From positions 59,785,521-59,849,520 of the forward strand of contig NC_079320.1 in NCBI RefSeq assembly GCF_029931775.1: a stretch of 64,000 nucleotides of DNA, given 5' to 3'. The notes under the pieces are model-generated. The model ran no database searches. It was not told the origin of the DNA and was given only the letters and a program-made list of their open reading frames with translations. This DNA comes from Euleptes europaea (taxonomy: Eukaryota > Chordata > Lepidosauria > Squamata > Sphaerodactylidae). This document shows, piece after piece, positions 10,356-21,668 of the stretch (the first letter of the stretch is position 1; the number at the start of each line of letters is the position of its first letter). Both the position numbers and the translations under genes were made by a program.

Positions 10356-10605
10356 ATGCTTTCCCCCCATGAGACTGTTTTTGTGGGGTAAGTTCATTGT
10401 GGTAAATTTACAGAGGAATCTTTTCCTGTATCCCTGTATCTTGAGGGGAGTCCCCACATTTTGCAGAGCTTGTGGGTGGGTGGGGGGCTTTGCTTTGCTG
10501 GTTTCGCAACTGAAATGGGGGCCAGTCATTTTTCTTTAGATGTAGTCCAAGCTGGGAGACTGTGAGGTATCACAGGAGAGGAGACCAACTTGGAAATGCT
10601 ACCTA

Positions 10606-10905
10606 CAGGGCCGGATTTAGGTTTGATGAGGCCCTAAGCTATTGAAGGTAATGGGGGCCTTTATATGTCCAGCTGTCCTTTGTCAACAACAAATTGTCGC
10701 TGTTTTTTGTGTTAAATATATGCTATATGGTAATTTATGGACCTAATAGGTATCTACACAACACAAAACACTGTTGCTGTATGTAGGTTTTATTTATTTG
10801 TTTTTTATTGTATATTTTGGAAATGCACATCCAGTTTTTTTTTCCTTTAATTTTTTTGGGGAGCCCCTAAGCTATAGCTTGTTTAGTTTATATGTAAATC
10901 TGGCA
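10606..10905 (+). mobile_element. Short DNA transposon with GGGCCGGATTTAG end
   Basis: Begins CAGGGCCGGATTTAGG and ends with AAATCTGGCA, an imperfect inverted copy. The same element occurs at 35165-36045, where a Penelope-like element splits it. The interior has AACAACAAATTGTCGCTG in both copies. hAT-like by its termini; the flanking duplication is poor. Confidence 0.65.
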
Positions 10906-12011
10906 CTACCCCCAGTAACCTACCCCTCATCTCCCCCTCCAGAATTTTGTAAACACTCAGTAGTTTGAGCAGGCTAATACCTCCTTGTTTTAACCAACTC
11001 TCAACTCCTCTCAATGGTTTGTGCTCCTTGGATCATGTTCACTCCTCAGCAGGTTGTTGATTGGGTTCCCCCTTTTTCCTTCTCATTAGTTTGCAAAATC
11101 ATTTTTTTCCTGTATCTGTGATCCCTGAATATGCAGGGATCTGCCTTGTCTGTGTGTGACCTAGTTTAGCTGCTTTCCTGACTATCAAAAGGGCCAGTCA
11201 CTTCACTATTAAATATAGAAATAATTATGATGAGATACAATTTTACATGTGTTGTAGTTTTCCATTAGCTGCCAGAAAAAGTGGCTTTTCAGAGTGGGGT
11301 GGGATAACCCATACTCTTGATCACAGGTTTTAAGTATAGAAATACATCTATATTTTAAACTTCTATCCCAGAAACACTTCTCCCCAGACAATATCATCCA
11401 GACAATATCATCCTGACCTTTGAAACCCAGGAGCAAGAAGATCACATTAATGTGTATGTAAAGGGAAAGCAGGGGACAGTGATGGTATTCTATTTCAATT
11501 TAATAGTTTAACTATATTGTCCCTACTTTTCCACTAAGGCACCTCTCTCCTAGATTAGAAGGAATTAAGAGGTCTGCTAACACTCAATACTGTGGAAGTG
11601 TATACAATCCATGTAAAACATACACAAAAATTTTCTGGAATTAATAGGTGATCATATCTACAAATATGCTAGAAATTTCACTGTGTCCATATAAAAGATC
11701 AACAATTAGGAATGTAGCCTCTATTTATGCAGCTAGTCTTAGCAGCTGTGTTAAATAGTGTTGCTATTTAAAAGATGTAATTTAGAACAAGTGGCTATTT
11801 GATAGCTTGTTTCTTGGGATGTGTTGCTGTTTGCAAAAGATAACACCTCCTTGAACCCTTATGGTGCTTTTCAAATGCCACCATCCCAAGCAAGTGAGAC
11901 CAATGTAGCAAATTTAAATGGCCAAAAGTGCTGAGGTATCCATAAGGGGCAATACTCCTGCTGTCTAATAGGGCATGTAGGGCCTCTGTATCCATGGTTA
12001 CCAGGATGGCA
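10906..12011. other. Intergenic DNA, nothing recognised
   Basis: AT-rich, short open frames only. It includes a small tandem duplication, CCAGACAATATCAT, at about 11388-11412. Confidence 0.4.
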
Positions 12012-12217
12012 TTTTCTAGGAGGCAGTTAATGGCTAGCCTGATCTCGTCTGATCTCAGAAGCTAAGCAGGGTCAGCCCTGGTTAGTATTTGGATGGGAGA
12101 CCACCAAGGAAGTCCAGGGTTGCTATACAGAGGAAGGCACTGGCAAACCACCTCTGTTCTCTTGCCATGAAAACCCCCAAAAGGGGTCGCCATAAGTCGG
12201 CTGCTACTTGACAGCAC

Positions 12218-12250
<33 letters not shown>
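12012..12250 (+). mobile_element. 5S rRNA-derived SINE with Bov-B-like tail
   Basis: The head reads GATCTCGTCTGATCTCAGAA, then GCTAAGCAGGGTC and GGATGGGAGACCACC, matching the middle and 3' part of vertebrate 5S rRNA. The body (GGCAAACCACCTCTG, CATGAAAACCCCCAAAAGGG) is followed by AGTCGGCTGCTACTTGACAG and a (CA)n run, the same tail as the 3' end of Bov-B. That tail is the usual basis for Bov-B-driven copying. Other copies: 4310-4722, 14701-14901, 15272-15447, 31938-32165, 33942-34155 and 52385-52595, all reverse. Confidence 0.85.
12222..12249. repeat. (CA)n microsatellite
   Basis: Fourteen CA units forming the simple-repeat end of the 5S-derived SINE. Confidence 0.9.
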
Positions 12251-12251
<1 letters not shown>

Positions 12252-12334
12252 AAGGCGGTAGTGCCCTCCAAAAACAACTAGGAGTACATGTGAACACACA
12301 AAGCTGTGTTGTATTGAGTCAGATCATTGGTCAT

Positions 12335-12957
12335 TGTGTTCACAATACACTGTGAGTATTGTGTTCAGTTTGGGGCACCACAATTTAAGAAGGAGGTAGA
12401 CAAGCTGGAACGTGTCCAAGGGAGTGCAACAAAGATGGTGAGAGGTCTGGAGACCAAGATCATGGGGAAAGGTTGAAGGAGCTGGGTATGTTCAGCCTGA
12501 AGAGGAGAAGGCTGAGAGGGGATATGATAACCATCTTCAAGAAACTTGAGGGGCTGTCATATAAAGGAAGGTGCTGAGTTGTTTTCAGTTGCCCTAGAAG
12601 GTAGGACCAGAGCCAATGGGTTGAAATTAAATCAAAAGAGTTTGCGTCTAGACGTTAGGAAGAATTTTCTAACTGTTAGAGCGGTTCCTCAGTGGAACAG
12701 GCTTCCTCGGGAGGTGGTGAGCTCTCCTTCTCTGGAGGCTTTTAAGAAGAGGTTGGATAGCCATCTGTCAGCAATGCTGATTCTATAACCTTAAGTAGAT
12801 GATGAGAGGGAGGGCATATTGGCCATCTTCTGGACATGGAGTGGGGGGTCACTGGGGAGGTAGTTGTGAGTGTCCTGCATTGGGCAGGGAGTTGGACTAG
12901 ATGACCCTGGTGGTCCCTTCCAACTCTGTGATTCTATGATTTTATTCTATGGTCCAT
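12335..12957 (+). mobile_element. CR1 LINE, 3' fragment
   Basis: The frame 12546-12788 reads R-L-D-V-R-K-N-F ... W-N-R-L-P-R-E-V-V ... F-K-K-R-L-D, the characteristic C-terminal end of the CR1 ORF2 protein. The 3' end reads GTTGGACTAGATGACCCTGG, then CCCTTCCAACTCTGTGATTC and ATTCTATG-type repeats, as CR1 does. The endonuclease and most of the reverse transcriptase are missing through 5' truncation. Confidence 0.88.
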
Positions 12958-13529
12958 CAAAGTCACCATTGTCTCCTCAGCTGCTCTCCGGGTCTCAGGC
13001 AATGTTCTTTCACACCACCTACTCCCTGATTCTTTTAACTGGGGACACTGAGGATTGAACCTTAGACCTTCTGCATTCAAAACAGATGTTCTATCTTCCC
13101 AAGTATTTGCTTCATGGAGTTGGAGAATTGAACTCACATAGCCACGCATCCTATCATGATACAGCCCTGTTCACAAGTTGCAGTGAATGCATGTACAATC
13201 TGTGTACAATGTACACTTAATTGTTCTTTATACCTTTTTAATTTTCACATTACACATGTACAGCAGAACATGTGATTAAAACTCCACATGCATCCATATA
13301 CTGGTTTCCTGTTTCATTTGAAAGGTGAACACATGTTGGTTCTTTCTTACAGACAGGTGTATGCACATATGTGCAGGCTGTATGTGTGTTCACTGTAACA
13401 TGTGAACAGAGCTATTTAGGGTTGTGGTAAAAGTATTCCTTGAAATAAGCCTTCAGATCCTCAGAGAATAACACATGTATGCCTCTGGTAGGGCAGGCAG
13501 AAGATCCCTGAAACAGAACATCTGCCTAC
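12958..13529. other. Intergenic DNA, nothing recognised
   Basis: No gene or clear element. It contains repeated TGTACA-type words around 13185-13400. Confidence 0.4.
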
Positions 13530-13820
13530 CAGCGTGGTGTAGTGGTTAATAGGGGTGGTTTGGAGCTGTGGACTCTGATCTGGAGAACCGGATTTGATTC
13601 CCCACTCCTCCACATGAGTGGCGGACGCTAATCTGGTGAACTGGATTTGTTTCCCAACTCCTAGCCATGAAGCCAGCTGGGTGACCTTGGGCTAGTCACA
13701 GCTCTTAGAGCCCTCTCAGCCCCACCTACCTCACAGGGTGTCTGTTGTGGGGAGGGGAAGGGAAGGTGATTGTAAGCTGGTTTGATTCTTCCTTAAGTCT
13801 CTTCTTTCTCCAAAGAAAGA
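13530..13820 (+). mobile_element. Second-family tRNA-derived SINE, near full length
   Basis: The head AGCGTGGTGTAGTGGTTAAT carries a tRNA-type box A, and GGATTTGATTCC is a box B-like word. The tail reads GGGAAGGTGATTGTAAGCTG. The organisation is that of a tRNA-derived SINE, not a functional tRNA gene. Confidence 0.78.
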
Positions 13821-14410
13821 GGCATTCCCAACAGGATCTCTATGCTCTTGAGTGTAGGTAGGCAGACTGTGTCTATCTATATCTCAGAGAGTTTCTTCAT
13901 CATTATTTTCACTTTATAAAGTTAAAATTTGAGGTTTTTTTGAATAGCAGATTGCAGAGGGGAAGCTGAGTTAATCTGCTGCAGTAAAAACAATTCAGAT
14001 TCAAATCAGGATTCTGGGTTTCTTGCTACTGTTGTTAAATTAGCACAATGCACCTAGAAAGGTAGTATGATAAGATGAGCAATCACCATTATGTCTGGGT
14101 CATAGCACTGTATCTTGTATATATTTGAAGTTCACATAGTACTACTATTTCAGTACTACTATTTCCATTTCATGGCTCATTGTTCCCACCATTTAAATGT
14201 TCGTACATCTGCCACAATTGTTCTAATACAGGAACGTTTCTGACACATTTACTGAAAGGTATCACAAGACATTATTGGGTTGTGGGGTTGTTGTTTTTGT
14301 CATTGTTGTTTTTGCTGCAATAGATTAATACAGCCAACCTTTGGAATTTATCAAAATCTGAAAAGAAATTGAGACAGTAAAGCGTTTGAATACCTGCTTT
14401 TCTCTCTTTA
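13821..14410. other. Intergenic DNA, nothing recognised
   Basis: AT-rich sequence without recognised content. Confidence 0.4.
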
Positions 14411-14411
14411 A

Positions 14412-14676
14412 AAAGGTAAAGGTCCCCTGTGCAAGCACCGGGTCATTCCTGACCCATGGGGTGATGTTACATCCTGATGTTTACTAGGCAGACTTTGTTT
14501 ATGGGGTGGTTTGTGTCATCTTCCTGGGTACTAATTTTACCGACCTCGGAAGGATGGAAGTCTGAGTCAACCTTGAGCCGGCTACCTGGAATCGACTCCC
14601 ATCGGGATTGAACTCAGGTAGTGAGCAGAGTTTGGGCTGCAGTACTGCAGCTTACCACTCTGTACCACGGGGCTCA
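14412..14676 (-). mobile_element. tRNA-derived SINE (Sauria-like), reverse
   Basis: Reverse complement of the 1395-1694 family, from AGGTCCCCTGTGCAAGCACC to GCAGCTTACCACTCTG. A short direct repeat, ATACCTGCTTTTCTCTCTTT, is found at 14390-14409 and again at 14682-14701 and may be the target duplication. Confidence 0.8.
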
Positions 14677-14700
14677 TCACAATACCTGCTTTTCTCTCTT

Positions 14701-14901
14701 TGTGTGTGTGTAAAGTGCCATCAAGTCGCAGCCGACTTATGGCGACCCCTTTTGGGGTTTTCATGGCAAGAGACTAACAGAGGTGGTTTGCCAGTGCCTT
14801 CCTCTGCACAGCAACCCTGGTATTCCTTGGTGGTCTCCCATCCAAATACCAACCAGGGCTGGCCCTGCTTAGCTTCTGAGATCTGACAAGATCAGGCTAG
14901 C
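14701..14901 (-). mobile_element. 5S-derived SINE, reverse
   Basis: Runs from the (GT)n/AAAGTGCCATCAAGTCGCAG tail to the reversed 5S head, CTTAGCTTCTGAGATCTGAC. It lies directly beside the tRNA-derived SINE on its left. Confidence 0.82.
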
Positions 14902-15271
14902 TTATATATTTGACAGGACTTTTTTGTGGATGGCATATTCACCAGAGCTATACATTCTAATTTATTTCTTTGCAGGTATACAATCCATTAAAAACAAAAT
15001 TAGGATTTTATCCCTCTCTCACTCTTTCCTGTCTCAGATTAAGGTAACCCTGCACTTTATGTATTAAAATGTGTATTTGCTATATCATAGAGCAGTTTGT
15101 GGACATTTACTGAGTAGCTAAACAAGACCTTACTTTAGAATTACCCAAGATTACTTCCCAAAGATATGTTGTTTTGGTTATTAATCAGATGTTCATCTGA
15201 TTCTATTTAAGTCTTGTTTAGGTTATTCCACTATCTCTACTGACACCCTGTGGTAATGATCTGATAGCCAC

Positions 15272-15447
15272 ATGTGAGTGTAAAGTGCCGTCAAGTCGCA
15301 GCCAACTCATGGCAACCCCGGCAACAGGCTTTCAAAGCAACGGAGGTGGTTTACAATTGCCTTCCTCCTCAGAGCCTTCATTGGTGGTCTCCCATCCAAC
15401 TATTGACCCTGTTTAGATTGTGAGATCTGATGAGATCGGGCTATACC
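15272..15447 (-). mobile_element. 5S-derived SINE, reverse, shortened
   Basis: The tail AAAGTGCCGTCAAGTCGCAG and the reversed 5S head AGATCTGATGAGATCGGGCT are present. The middle is shorter than in other copies. Confidence 0.72.
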
Positions 15448-15471
15448 ATTCTGCCTTCCCTCCCTATAGCC

Positions 15472-15473
<2 letters not shown>

Positions 15474-15512
<39 letters not shown>
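15474..15512. repeat. (GT)n microsatellite
   Basis: About nineteen GT units at the 3' end of the adjoining Bov-B fragment. Confidence 0.9.
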
Positions 15513-15515
<3 letters not shown>

Positions 15516-15960
15516 AGTGCCGTCAAGTCGCTTCTGACTCATGGTGACCCTATGAATGAAAGTCCTCCAAAATGTCCTATCTTTGACAGCCTTTCTCAGA
15601 TCTTGCAAATTGAAGGCTGTGGCTTCCTTTATCAAGTCAATCCATCTCTTGTTGGGTCTTCCTCTTTTTCTGCTGCCCTCAACTTTTCCTAGCATGACTG
15701 ACTCTTGTTGTCTCATGATGTGACCAAAATACGATAGCCGCAGTTTAGTCCTTTTAGCTTCTAGGGTCAGTTCAGGCTTGATTTGATATATAACGCATTG
15801 ATTTGTTTTTTTGGCAGTCCACGGAATCCGTAACACTCTCCTCCAATACCACTTTTCAAAGGAATCTATTTTCTTCCTATCAGCTTTCTTCACTGTCCAG
15901 CTTTCAATAATGTGTGTTGATATATAAATGATATGCCAAGAGTTCTTTGGACCATTGTCT
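15512..15960 (-). mobile_element. Bov-B LINE, 3' fragment
   Basis: The minus strand encodes an open C-terminal piece of the Bov-B ORF2 protein. It shows E-S-W-T-V-K-K-A-D, W-R-R-V-L-R-I-P-W-T, then L-R-L-S-Y-F-G-H-I-M-R and R-G-R-P-N-K-R-W, followed by the 3' UTR shared with the SINE tails. This open frame is a LINE relic, not a host gene. Confidence 0.88.
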
Positions 15961-16173
15961 TTATACACCCTCAGGGTACATGGATTTTTACAGAATAACT
16001 TGAGGTAGATCTGTGTCTCAAGGATTTAAATCTAAATTTCAATAATCAGTACTTTCACAGTACAAAGCAACCACAAAGACTTTGAACACAAAGGCACACC
16101 AATCTTTCAAATTCTGTTGGGTTTCATGACTTTTATACACATTAAGGTTTTGTTTTATTAAGAGACTCTAGAA

Positions 16174-16617
16174 CAGTGATTCCCAAAGTGGGCAGTACCA
16201 CCCCCTGGGGGGCGGTGGGATTACCTAGGGGGGCTCTAAGAGGCAAGGGGTCAGCAGGGGGGCGCTAGATGTGGGCCCCTTCAGCTGTGTTGTTCACTAA
16301 TTTACAGTAGATCAAGCTTTGGCACCATGCTGGCAAATTTGGTGGAAACTATCAGAATGTTTTTTTAGACTTTGAAAAGCTGGTACCCCTGGATCAAGTT
16401 CATCAGTTTTGTTGAATAAATTTCAAGTAAAAAGTTTTAATCTGATTTTGAATAGATGTGCAATTAATTGTTTCTGTTCTGAAATGTTATTATCTTCTTT
16501 AGTGAGACATGCAAACCCCTATTTTGAATAATGCTTTTTTATAGGATAGGGTAGGGAGCTCTGGGGTTGAGTTTGTGGAACCAAGGGGGCGGTGGCCCAA
16601 AATGTTGGGAATCACTG
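16174..16617. mobile_element. hAT transposon, non-autonomous, perfect TSD
   Basis: The ends CAGTGATTCCCAAAGTGGG and TGTTGGGAATCACTG are inverted copies. They are flanked by a perfect 8-base duplication CTCTAGAA (16166-16173 and 16618-16625). The interior of 444 bases contains no transposase. The ends are of the Charlie/Zaphod style. Confidence 0.88.
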
Positions 16618-16625
16618 CTCTAGAA

Positions 16626-17172
16626 TGTGCCTTTCAGTTTGGCAGAAGCATGGAGGGACCAAGTTAGGTCTGGAGGTAGTAGTGGGCCTGTGATAGAAAG
16701 CTGGGGAGATTCATGTTTATCCAAATGAAATAAGCGGTGATGAGTGGCCTTAGTTAATATTTGCAAGTCTCTGTAGATTCTAATAAGGGTGTCCAGTTGA
16801 AGCCAATACTGTGGAGACAATAAGCCCATGTCCAATGGATTTTATTTGGTGCGTGTGTGAAGATATTCTGGATGCAACAGGGATGAGAAGAGTGGGTTGG
16901 GCTTCCCTGGCTTAGTCTGGTTGACTGTAAATCAGCCAGAAAAACAGTGAGTGTGAACAGGTTGAAGAAGGGCATAGAAGACGGGACGTTTTTTGTTTTT
17001 GTTTTTTTAAATAAATATTTTGTTTTTAAAAGGGGTACAGAAAAAGAAAAAACAAAGGGAGGAGACAGATAGGGAAAAATTGTACAATCCATTTTGTGTC
17101 TGGGACATTTTAAAAGGAAAGAGTCAAGAAGCAGGGCAGCAAGCTAAGACCAGGAAATACATTGGCAAGCAC
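16626..17172. other. Intergenic DNA, nothing recognised
   Basis: Short open frames only. It includes an A/T-rich block at about 16990-17055. Confidence 0.4.
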
Positions 17173-17396
17173 CTTAGGCTACCAACTCTGGGTTGGGGCA
17201 TTCCTGGAGATTTGAGGATGGAGCCTGAGGATGGAGCCTGAGCATTTAGGGACCAAAGGGACTTTAGTGGGGTATAATGCCATAGAGTTTACCCTCCAAA
17301 GCTGTTGTTTTCTCCAGGGGAACAGATTTCTTTTGTCTGGAGATCACTTGTAATTCTGGGAGATCTCCAGGCCTCACCTGGAGATTGGCAACCATA
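17173..17396 (+). mobile_element. hAT MITE, divergent copy
   Basis: Left end TTAGGCTACCAACTCTGGG and right end GAGATTGGCAACCATAC, with the family interior GGAGATCTCCAGG. It carries the small tandem repeat GATGGAGCCTGAG (two units at about 17217). The divergence suggests an older insertion. Confidence 0.68.
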
Positions 17397-18120
17397 CAAA
17401 CACCACACTGGGGCTTGCTGTACAAGACTATCACAAGACTCCCAAATAACTCACAGCCACATGCTTGTGATCATGACCACCAGGACATGAAATGTCTCAT
17501 AAAAGAACTTCCATAAATAGATGCCAAGTTAGTCACCAGCAAGAAAATGTGGTTGTACCCTGGATCAGTGGTATGTGCAAGTAGTACCACGTTGCAGTTG
17601 CTCCCTATAAGATAGAATAAGTTGATTGAGATTGGTTGGCAAAACTGGGACCTTGGGGGATGTGTCATCCACTTGTGATTGGGTTGATTTGTCCCCATCA
17701 TACTGATTTATGCGTTTTTGTGTCATTTTAGACCCAACACTTTTACTAGATTAACAGGTTAGGAGGCAGTAGAAATTGCATTTTGCCAGTTACATTTATT
17801 TCACAAGCTGATCCTCTTCTCTGAGCCAGTGGATCTGGCTATGCTGATCCGTGCAACAGTAACCTTGAGGCTAGTTTGTTGTAGTACACAGGGCTGCCCT
17901 TGAAGACAATTTGGAAATGTCAACTCATGTAAAATGCAGCAACACACTTTAAACATGGGAATAGCCACCTATTTTGAGAACTCTGCACCTTAAAGCCTGT
18001 CAGGTCCTGCAACCACATACCTGCAGAACTGTTTTGTTGCAACATGAACCTGCATGGCAGCTTCACTCTTCTGAGCAATCTCCTCTTGTAAGGTTGTCAG
18101 GCTGACCACTGCTAGGACAA
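17397..18120. other. Intergenic DNA, nothing recognised
   Basis: No gene, RNA or clear repeat seen. Confidence 0.4.
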
Positions 18121-19500
18121 AGACCTTTTATGCATGGATTGTTTGCCTTGCGATCACCGCCGGACTACTTCAAGGCTTCATTGGGATTATGCATGATTTT
18201 TCCAACCTTCAGAAGTCACTTTGCTCTGCCCTCATGTTTTCAGGACGCTGTTTTACCCCGAGTTTAAAGTCTGTCTTGATCCCAAATCGAAAGTCGATCC
18301 TGTGCATATTTGTCCATTTGGGTTTTTCTTTCCACACCCATTCTCGCTTCTCCCTCCTACTTGTCTGTCCCCTCATCCAGTCCCTCCCCCTCAAAGCCAT
18401 TTCACAGCGATTTGTGGTTCAGTTTCAGTACTCAGCCAGGTGGAACAGATGGATCAGCTGGGCTGATTTGGTCAGTTTCACAGCAAGTGTGGCCCAAACC
18501 ATCAGCCCACTGGGACTCTTCCAATTAGACTTTACAGCCAATCTGCACCTGGACATGCATCGCCCACCATTTTCTCTGTAACCCAGCCTCCTTTGTAGTA
18601 ACCAAAAGAGCCCTTTGCTGGTTTTGCTCCTGCTACACCAAGAGGCCCCACCCGGCAGCCTGGGAAAAGGAAGAGGGTGCCTTGGGCAGCAAAACGTATC
18701 GAGCTTCTCCAGACTGCAGCCAATCTACCATAATCTCCTTTTTTCACATGCTGTGCAGGTTTACTGGGACGTAAGCCGTCTGATTTCTGCAGGATTGCCA
18801 CCCTTCCCTTATACACGTGGTCTTAGATATTGCTTATTTGGTCAGTTTCACAGCGGGTGTGGAAGAAGGAAGATCCCGTGCTGTTAAAAAAAAATGGAGC
18901 TGCTGAGTGGGACATAGCTGTGAGTTTCTTTGCTGGCTGCCCGCCAAGGGTTTGCTCTGCTCGCCATGGACTTGGAGAAGAGAACTTGTAGGTCTCTAGG
19001 CACATCCCCAATATGCTGTGAGCAGCAGTGGGGTGAGAAAGGGCGAATGTACACCAACAGGACATGTTTGGGCTATCCCAACTGCCTCCCCCTCCCCTTT
19101 TGGAAACTTGAGGCTATGCTTTGTTTAATCGCAGCAACCATAAAAGTATACACACACACACGTGTGCATGCAAGGGCCCAGGTGATGGGGGAGTGTGGAT
19201 CAGTTTCAGTGTCCTCTTATAGGAATGAAAGCCTTTTTTTTTTTTTTTGCGAGTGCAAGATTACCGATGGAAGGATGAAAGGTCACAAATGACCATGTAA
19301 GTGGTTTTTTATTCTTATGACCTCTGCATTGAGTCATACAGAAAAAAATTGGGGGGGGGGGGCTGGTTGTCCTGACCCTTCTCTACTTTGGCAGTAAAAT
19401 GGCCACTTGCTTCAGATCAAATGAAATAATCCTGCTGCAGGTCTGGCGACATACTTTTAAAGTTACACTACAGCCAATTACAAAGCAGCATTTTCAGTGT
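18121..19500. other. Unclassified GC-richer tract, perhaps an old DNA element
   Basis: Several open frames of 80-130 codons overlap here on both strands, but none resembles a known protein. The left edge TTTATGCATGG resembles the start of the block at 39258, and the right part GCCAATTACAAAGCAGCATT resembles GCCAATTACAGAGCAGCATC at 41785. The tract and the 39.25-41.88 kb block may therefore be copies of one old element. It also contains G and T homopolymers at 19350-19361 and 19231-19247. Confidence 0.3.
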
Positions 19501-21668
19501 TTTTTAAAAAGACATTATTGTGATATGCTTGGAATCAATAAGAATTCTGACAAAAATAATTTTACTGGTAAAAATGAGAAAGTGATTAAGCCAATTAAAA
19601 CAATGCACATGATTTATTAGCTTCGTATGTGAAGGATACAGTTGGTCACAGATATAAGTTATTAAATATGAGCAAGTTAAAAATTCACAAAGAATTTTTC
19701 AAAGGAACTCCATTTGAAATCATATGGTCATATTACAGACATTGCTAGTTATATACATTGAAAACGTCTTTTCAGTAGTTTAATGATTTTAAGCACCTGA
19801 TGTTCTACCATTTTTTATTTCTTTAGTTCTTTGCATAATTAAGTGATGCATCTAGAAGGCCAGAGTTCGAAAGAATAAACATTTATCAAGTAATATCAAC
19901 TGAAAGCTTTCTGTTGCTCTTGCACTCTTACAGTACCAGCCAGCATTTAGGGAGGGTGACAAGGAGGTGTATGACTTCCGTCCAGAAACTCCTTTAGCCA
20001 ATTGATTGGTCTCCTGCAAACCCAAAGACTCATGCCATGCTGATGTGTAGAAGCAGCTCTGTTAGACAGCCACACCAACTAATGATGGAACCAGCTCCAG
20101 TGGCTTTTGTAAGCCTTCTTAGTGTGCAGAACTTATTTTTATACATCAAATTAGATATAAGGAATCCATTCCATTAACTTCCAGTTTAACATGCTCCTTG
20201 CACGGGAGGAAGGCTTCACTGTGGGAGGAACAGATTCCTAGGATCCATCCCTTTGTCTCCAAGTATGGAGTACAGGTAAAAGACAACAGCACAGAGAAAC
20301 ATAGCTAGTTTGAATGTGCTGTGGAAATTTTTCATTCTTTTTCCTGAACATTGCAAGCAATCAAACTCAAGTGTCAGGGTGGGAGTTGGCCTCTCTGGCA
20401 CACATAACTAGCACATACAAGTTTTCATGAGTGCCTGAAGGAGAAATGTAATTCAATCTCCAAGTGAAATTCTACTATACACTATTTCTTCCACTCTAGT
20501 ATTCTTAAACATGCTACAATTCAAAAGTCATAGTCAGACACATGGGCCATACATTTTTCACATACCGCTTTTGTTTATGTTTGACTTGTTGTCAATTAAG
20601 AACCACAAAATCTTAACACAAGGATTTCAGATTTGTCCTCTGCACAAAAACACTACATGCACAAAATCTCTAAATCTAGAACAGAATTTTATATAAAAAA
20701 AGGATTCGCAATTTGAAATGACGAAGAATTCAGAGTTCCAACTAGCCTTCATTACATAGTAAATGTAAAAAAGAAAAAAATGCACATTTCCAAAACTTAT
20801 ATTAATACCCTTTATTTAAGTTCAAAATTCCCAACATATAAATAGTACTCTAAGGCGGCCAAAGTGCTCTGAAAGCCTTTAATTTGGCCTTTACTACTTG
20901 ACAGCCAAACTGATGATGAAATCCCTCAAAAGTTTGATTCTGCTACATGAAGCCAGCAGTTTATACCACTAAGTTACCATATCTACTTGGGAAAAAATCC
21001 ACTATATCTATGAGCTTTACATCCAGGTAAATATGTTTAGGATTGGGATGCAAAAAGAAATAAAAGGTCTGGCACCAGTCACTGGAGATAAAAAAAATAA
21101 GGGCAAGGATGATGGTGCAAAATAAGTAAAAATATATTTTATCACTCAGATAAAATTTCCTACACGTTTCGCCCAAGAGGCTTCTTACAAATTCTCCTGT
21201 TTCTCTTGAGCAAAACACATGGGGAATTTTATCTGAGTAATAAAACGTGTGTTTATCTATTTTGCACCATCAGCCTTGGCTTTATTTTTTATCTCCTAGG
21301 ATTGAGATGCAACATTGTTACCAAAATTAATCACGTTGCCCTGAAAGTGTCACAATTTTCTTGCTCTTATTGCTGTCAGAATAAAGATTACTATCACAGG
21401 ATATGTTATCTGATTTGTTTCTACCTTCTATTTTACCAACTGTGTCAGAGCACAGCTTCAAATCTACATATTTCCATTTCCCAAGTCAGTGTTTCTGAAC
21501 TCTAGCAAAATATCCCAGAGTTCCAGTGGTAAAAACGCTTAACTCTATCTAGATTTCAAAGCTTCTTTAATGCCGCCTAGGCACAAGAGACCGAGCACCT
21601 GCTCAGATTTGAAAATGGCATCACGTGCTCTCTTTTCTGCTAGCTTTCACCTCACAAGGCAAGCTTCT
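19500..21668 (-). other. CASP3: CASP3 3' UTR and downstream DNA
   Basis: Low-repeat AT-rich DNA following the CASP3 stop codon. Candidate poly(A) signals (AATAAA on the minus strand) are at 21286-21281, 20816-20811 and 19618-19613. Human CASP3 has a 3' UTR of roughly 1.5 kb, so the 20.8 kb or 19.6 kb signals are plausible main ends. No coding potential is seen. Confidence 0.4.
21066..21300. repeat. Imperfect inverted repeat inside the CASP3 3' region
   Basis: The left arm has GGAGATAAAAAAAATAAGGG and GATGGTGCAAAATA, followed by ATCACTCAGATAAAATT. The right arm is its inverted copy (AATTTTATCTGAGTAATAAA, TATTTTGCACCATCAGCC, then TTATTTTTTATCTCC). The loop of about 80 bases includes TACACGTTTCGCCCAAGAGG. 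A related single arm lies at 53475-53563 in a PRIMPOL intron, so this is an interspersed element. Confidence 0.65.

Noticed and set aside
12030-12110. 5S rRNA gene
   Set aside because: The 5S-like part lacks the beginning of 5S rRNA and runs straight into a SINE body and Bov-B-like tail, and the same unit recurs elsewhere in the window.
12546-12788. Small host protein gene
   Set aside because: The 80-codon frame is the end of the CR1 ORF2 protein, followed by a CR1 3' terminus.
13530-13600. tRNA gene
   Set aside because: Box A and box B-like words are present, but no cloverleaf can be drawn and the sequence continues into a SINE body repeated elsewhere.
15513-15968. Host gene from the 151-codon minus-strand open frame
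   Set aside because: The peptide is the C-terminal end of the Bov-B ORF2 protein and recurs at 36996-37319.
18189-18887. Unknown gene from clustered open frames
   Set aside because: Frames on both strands overlap and none has convincing splice sites or family motifs. The edges look related to the 39-42 kb repeat block.
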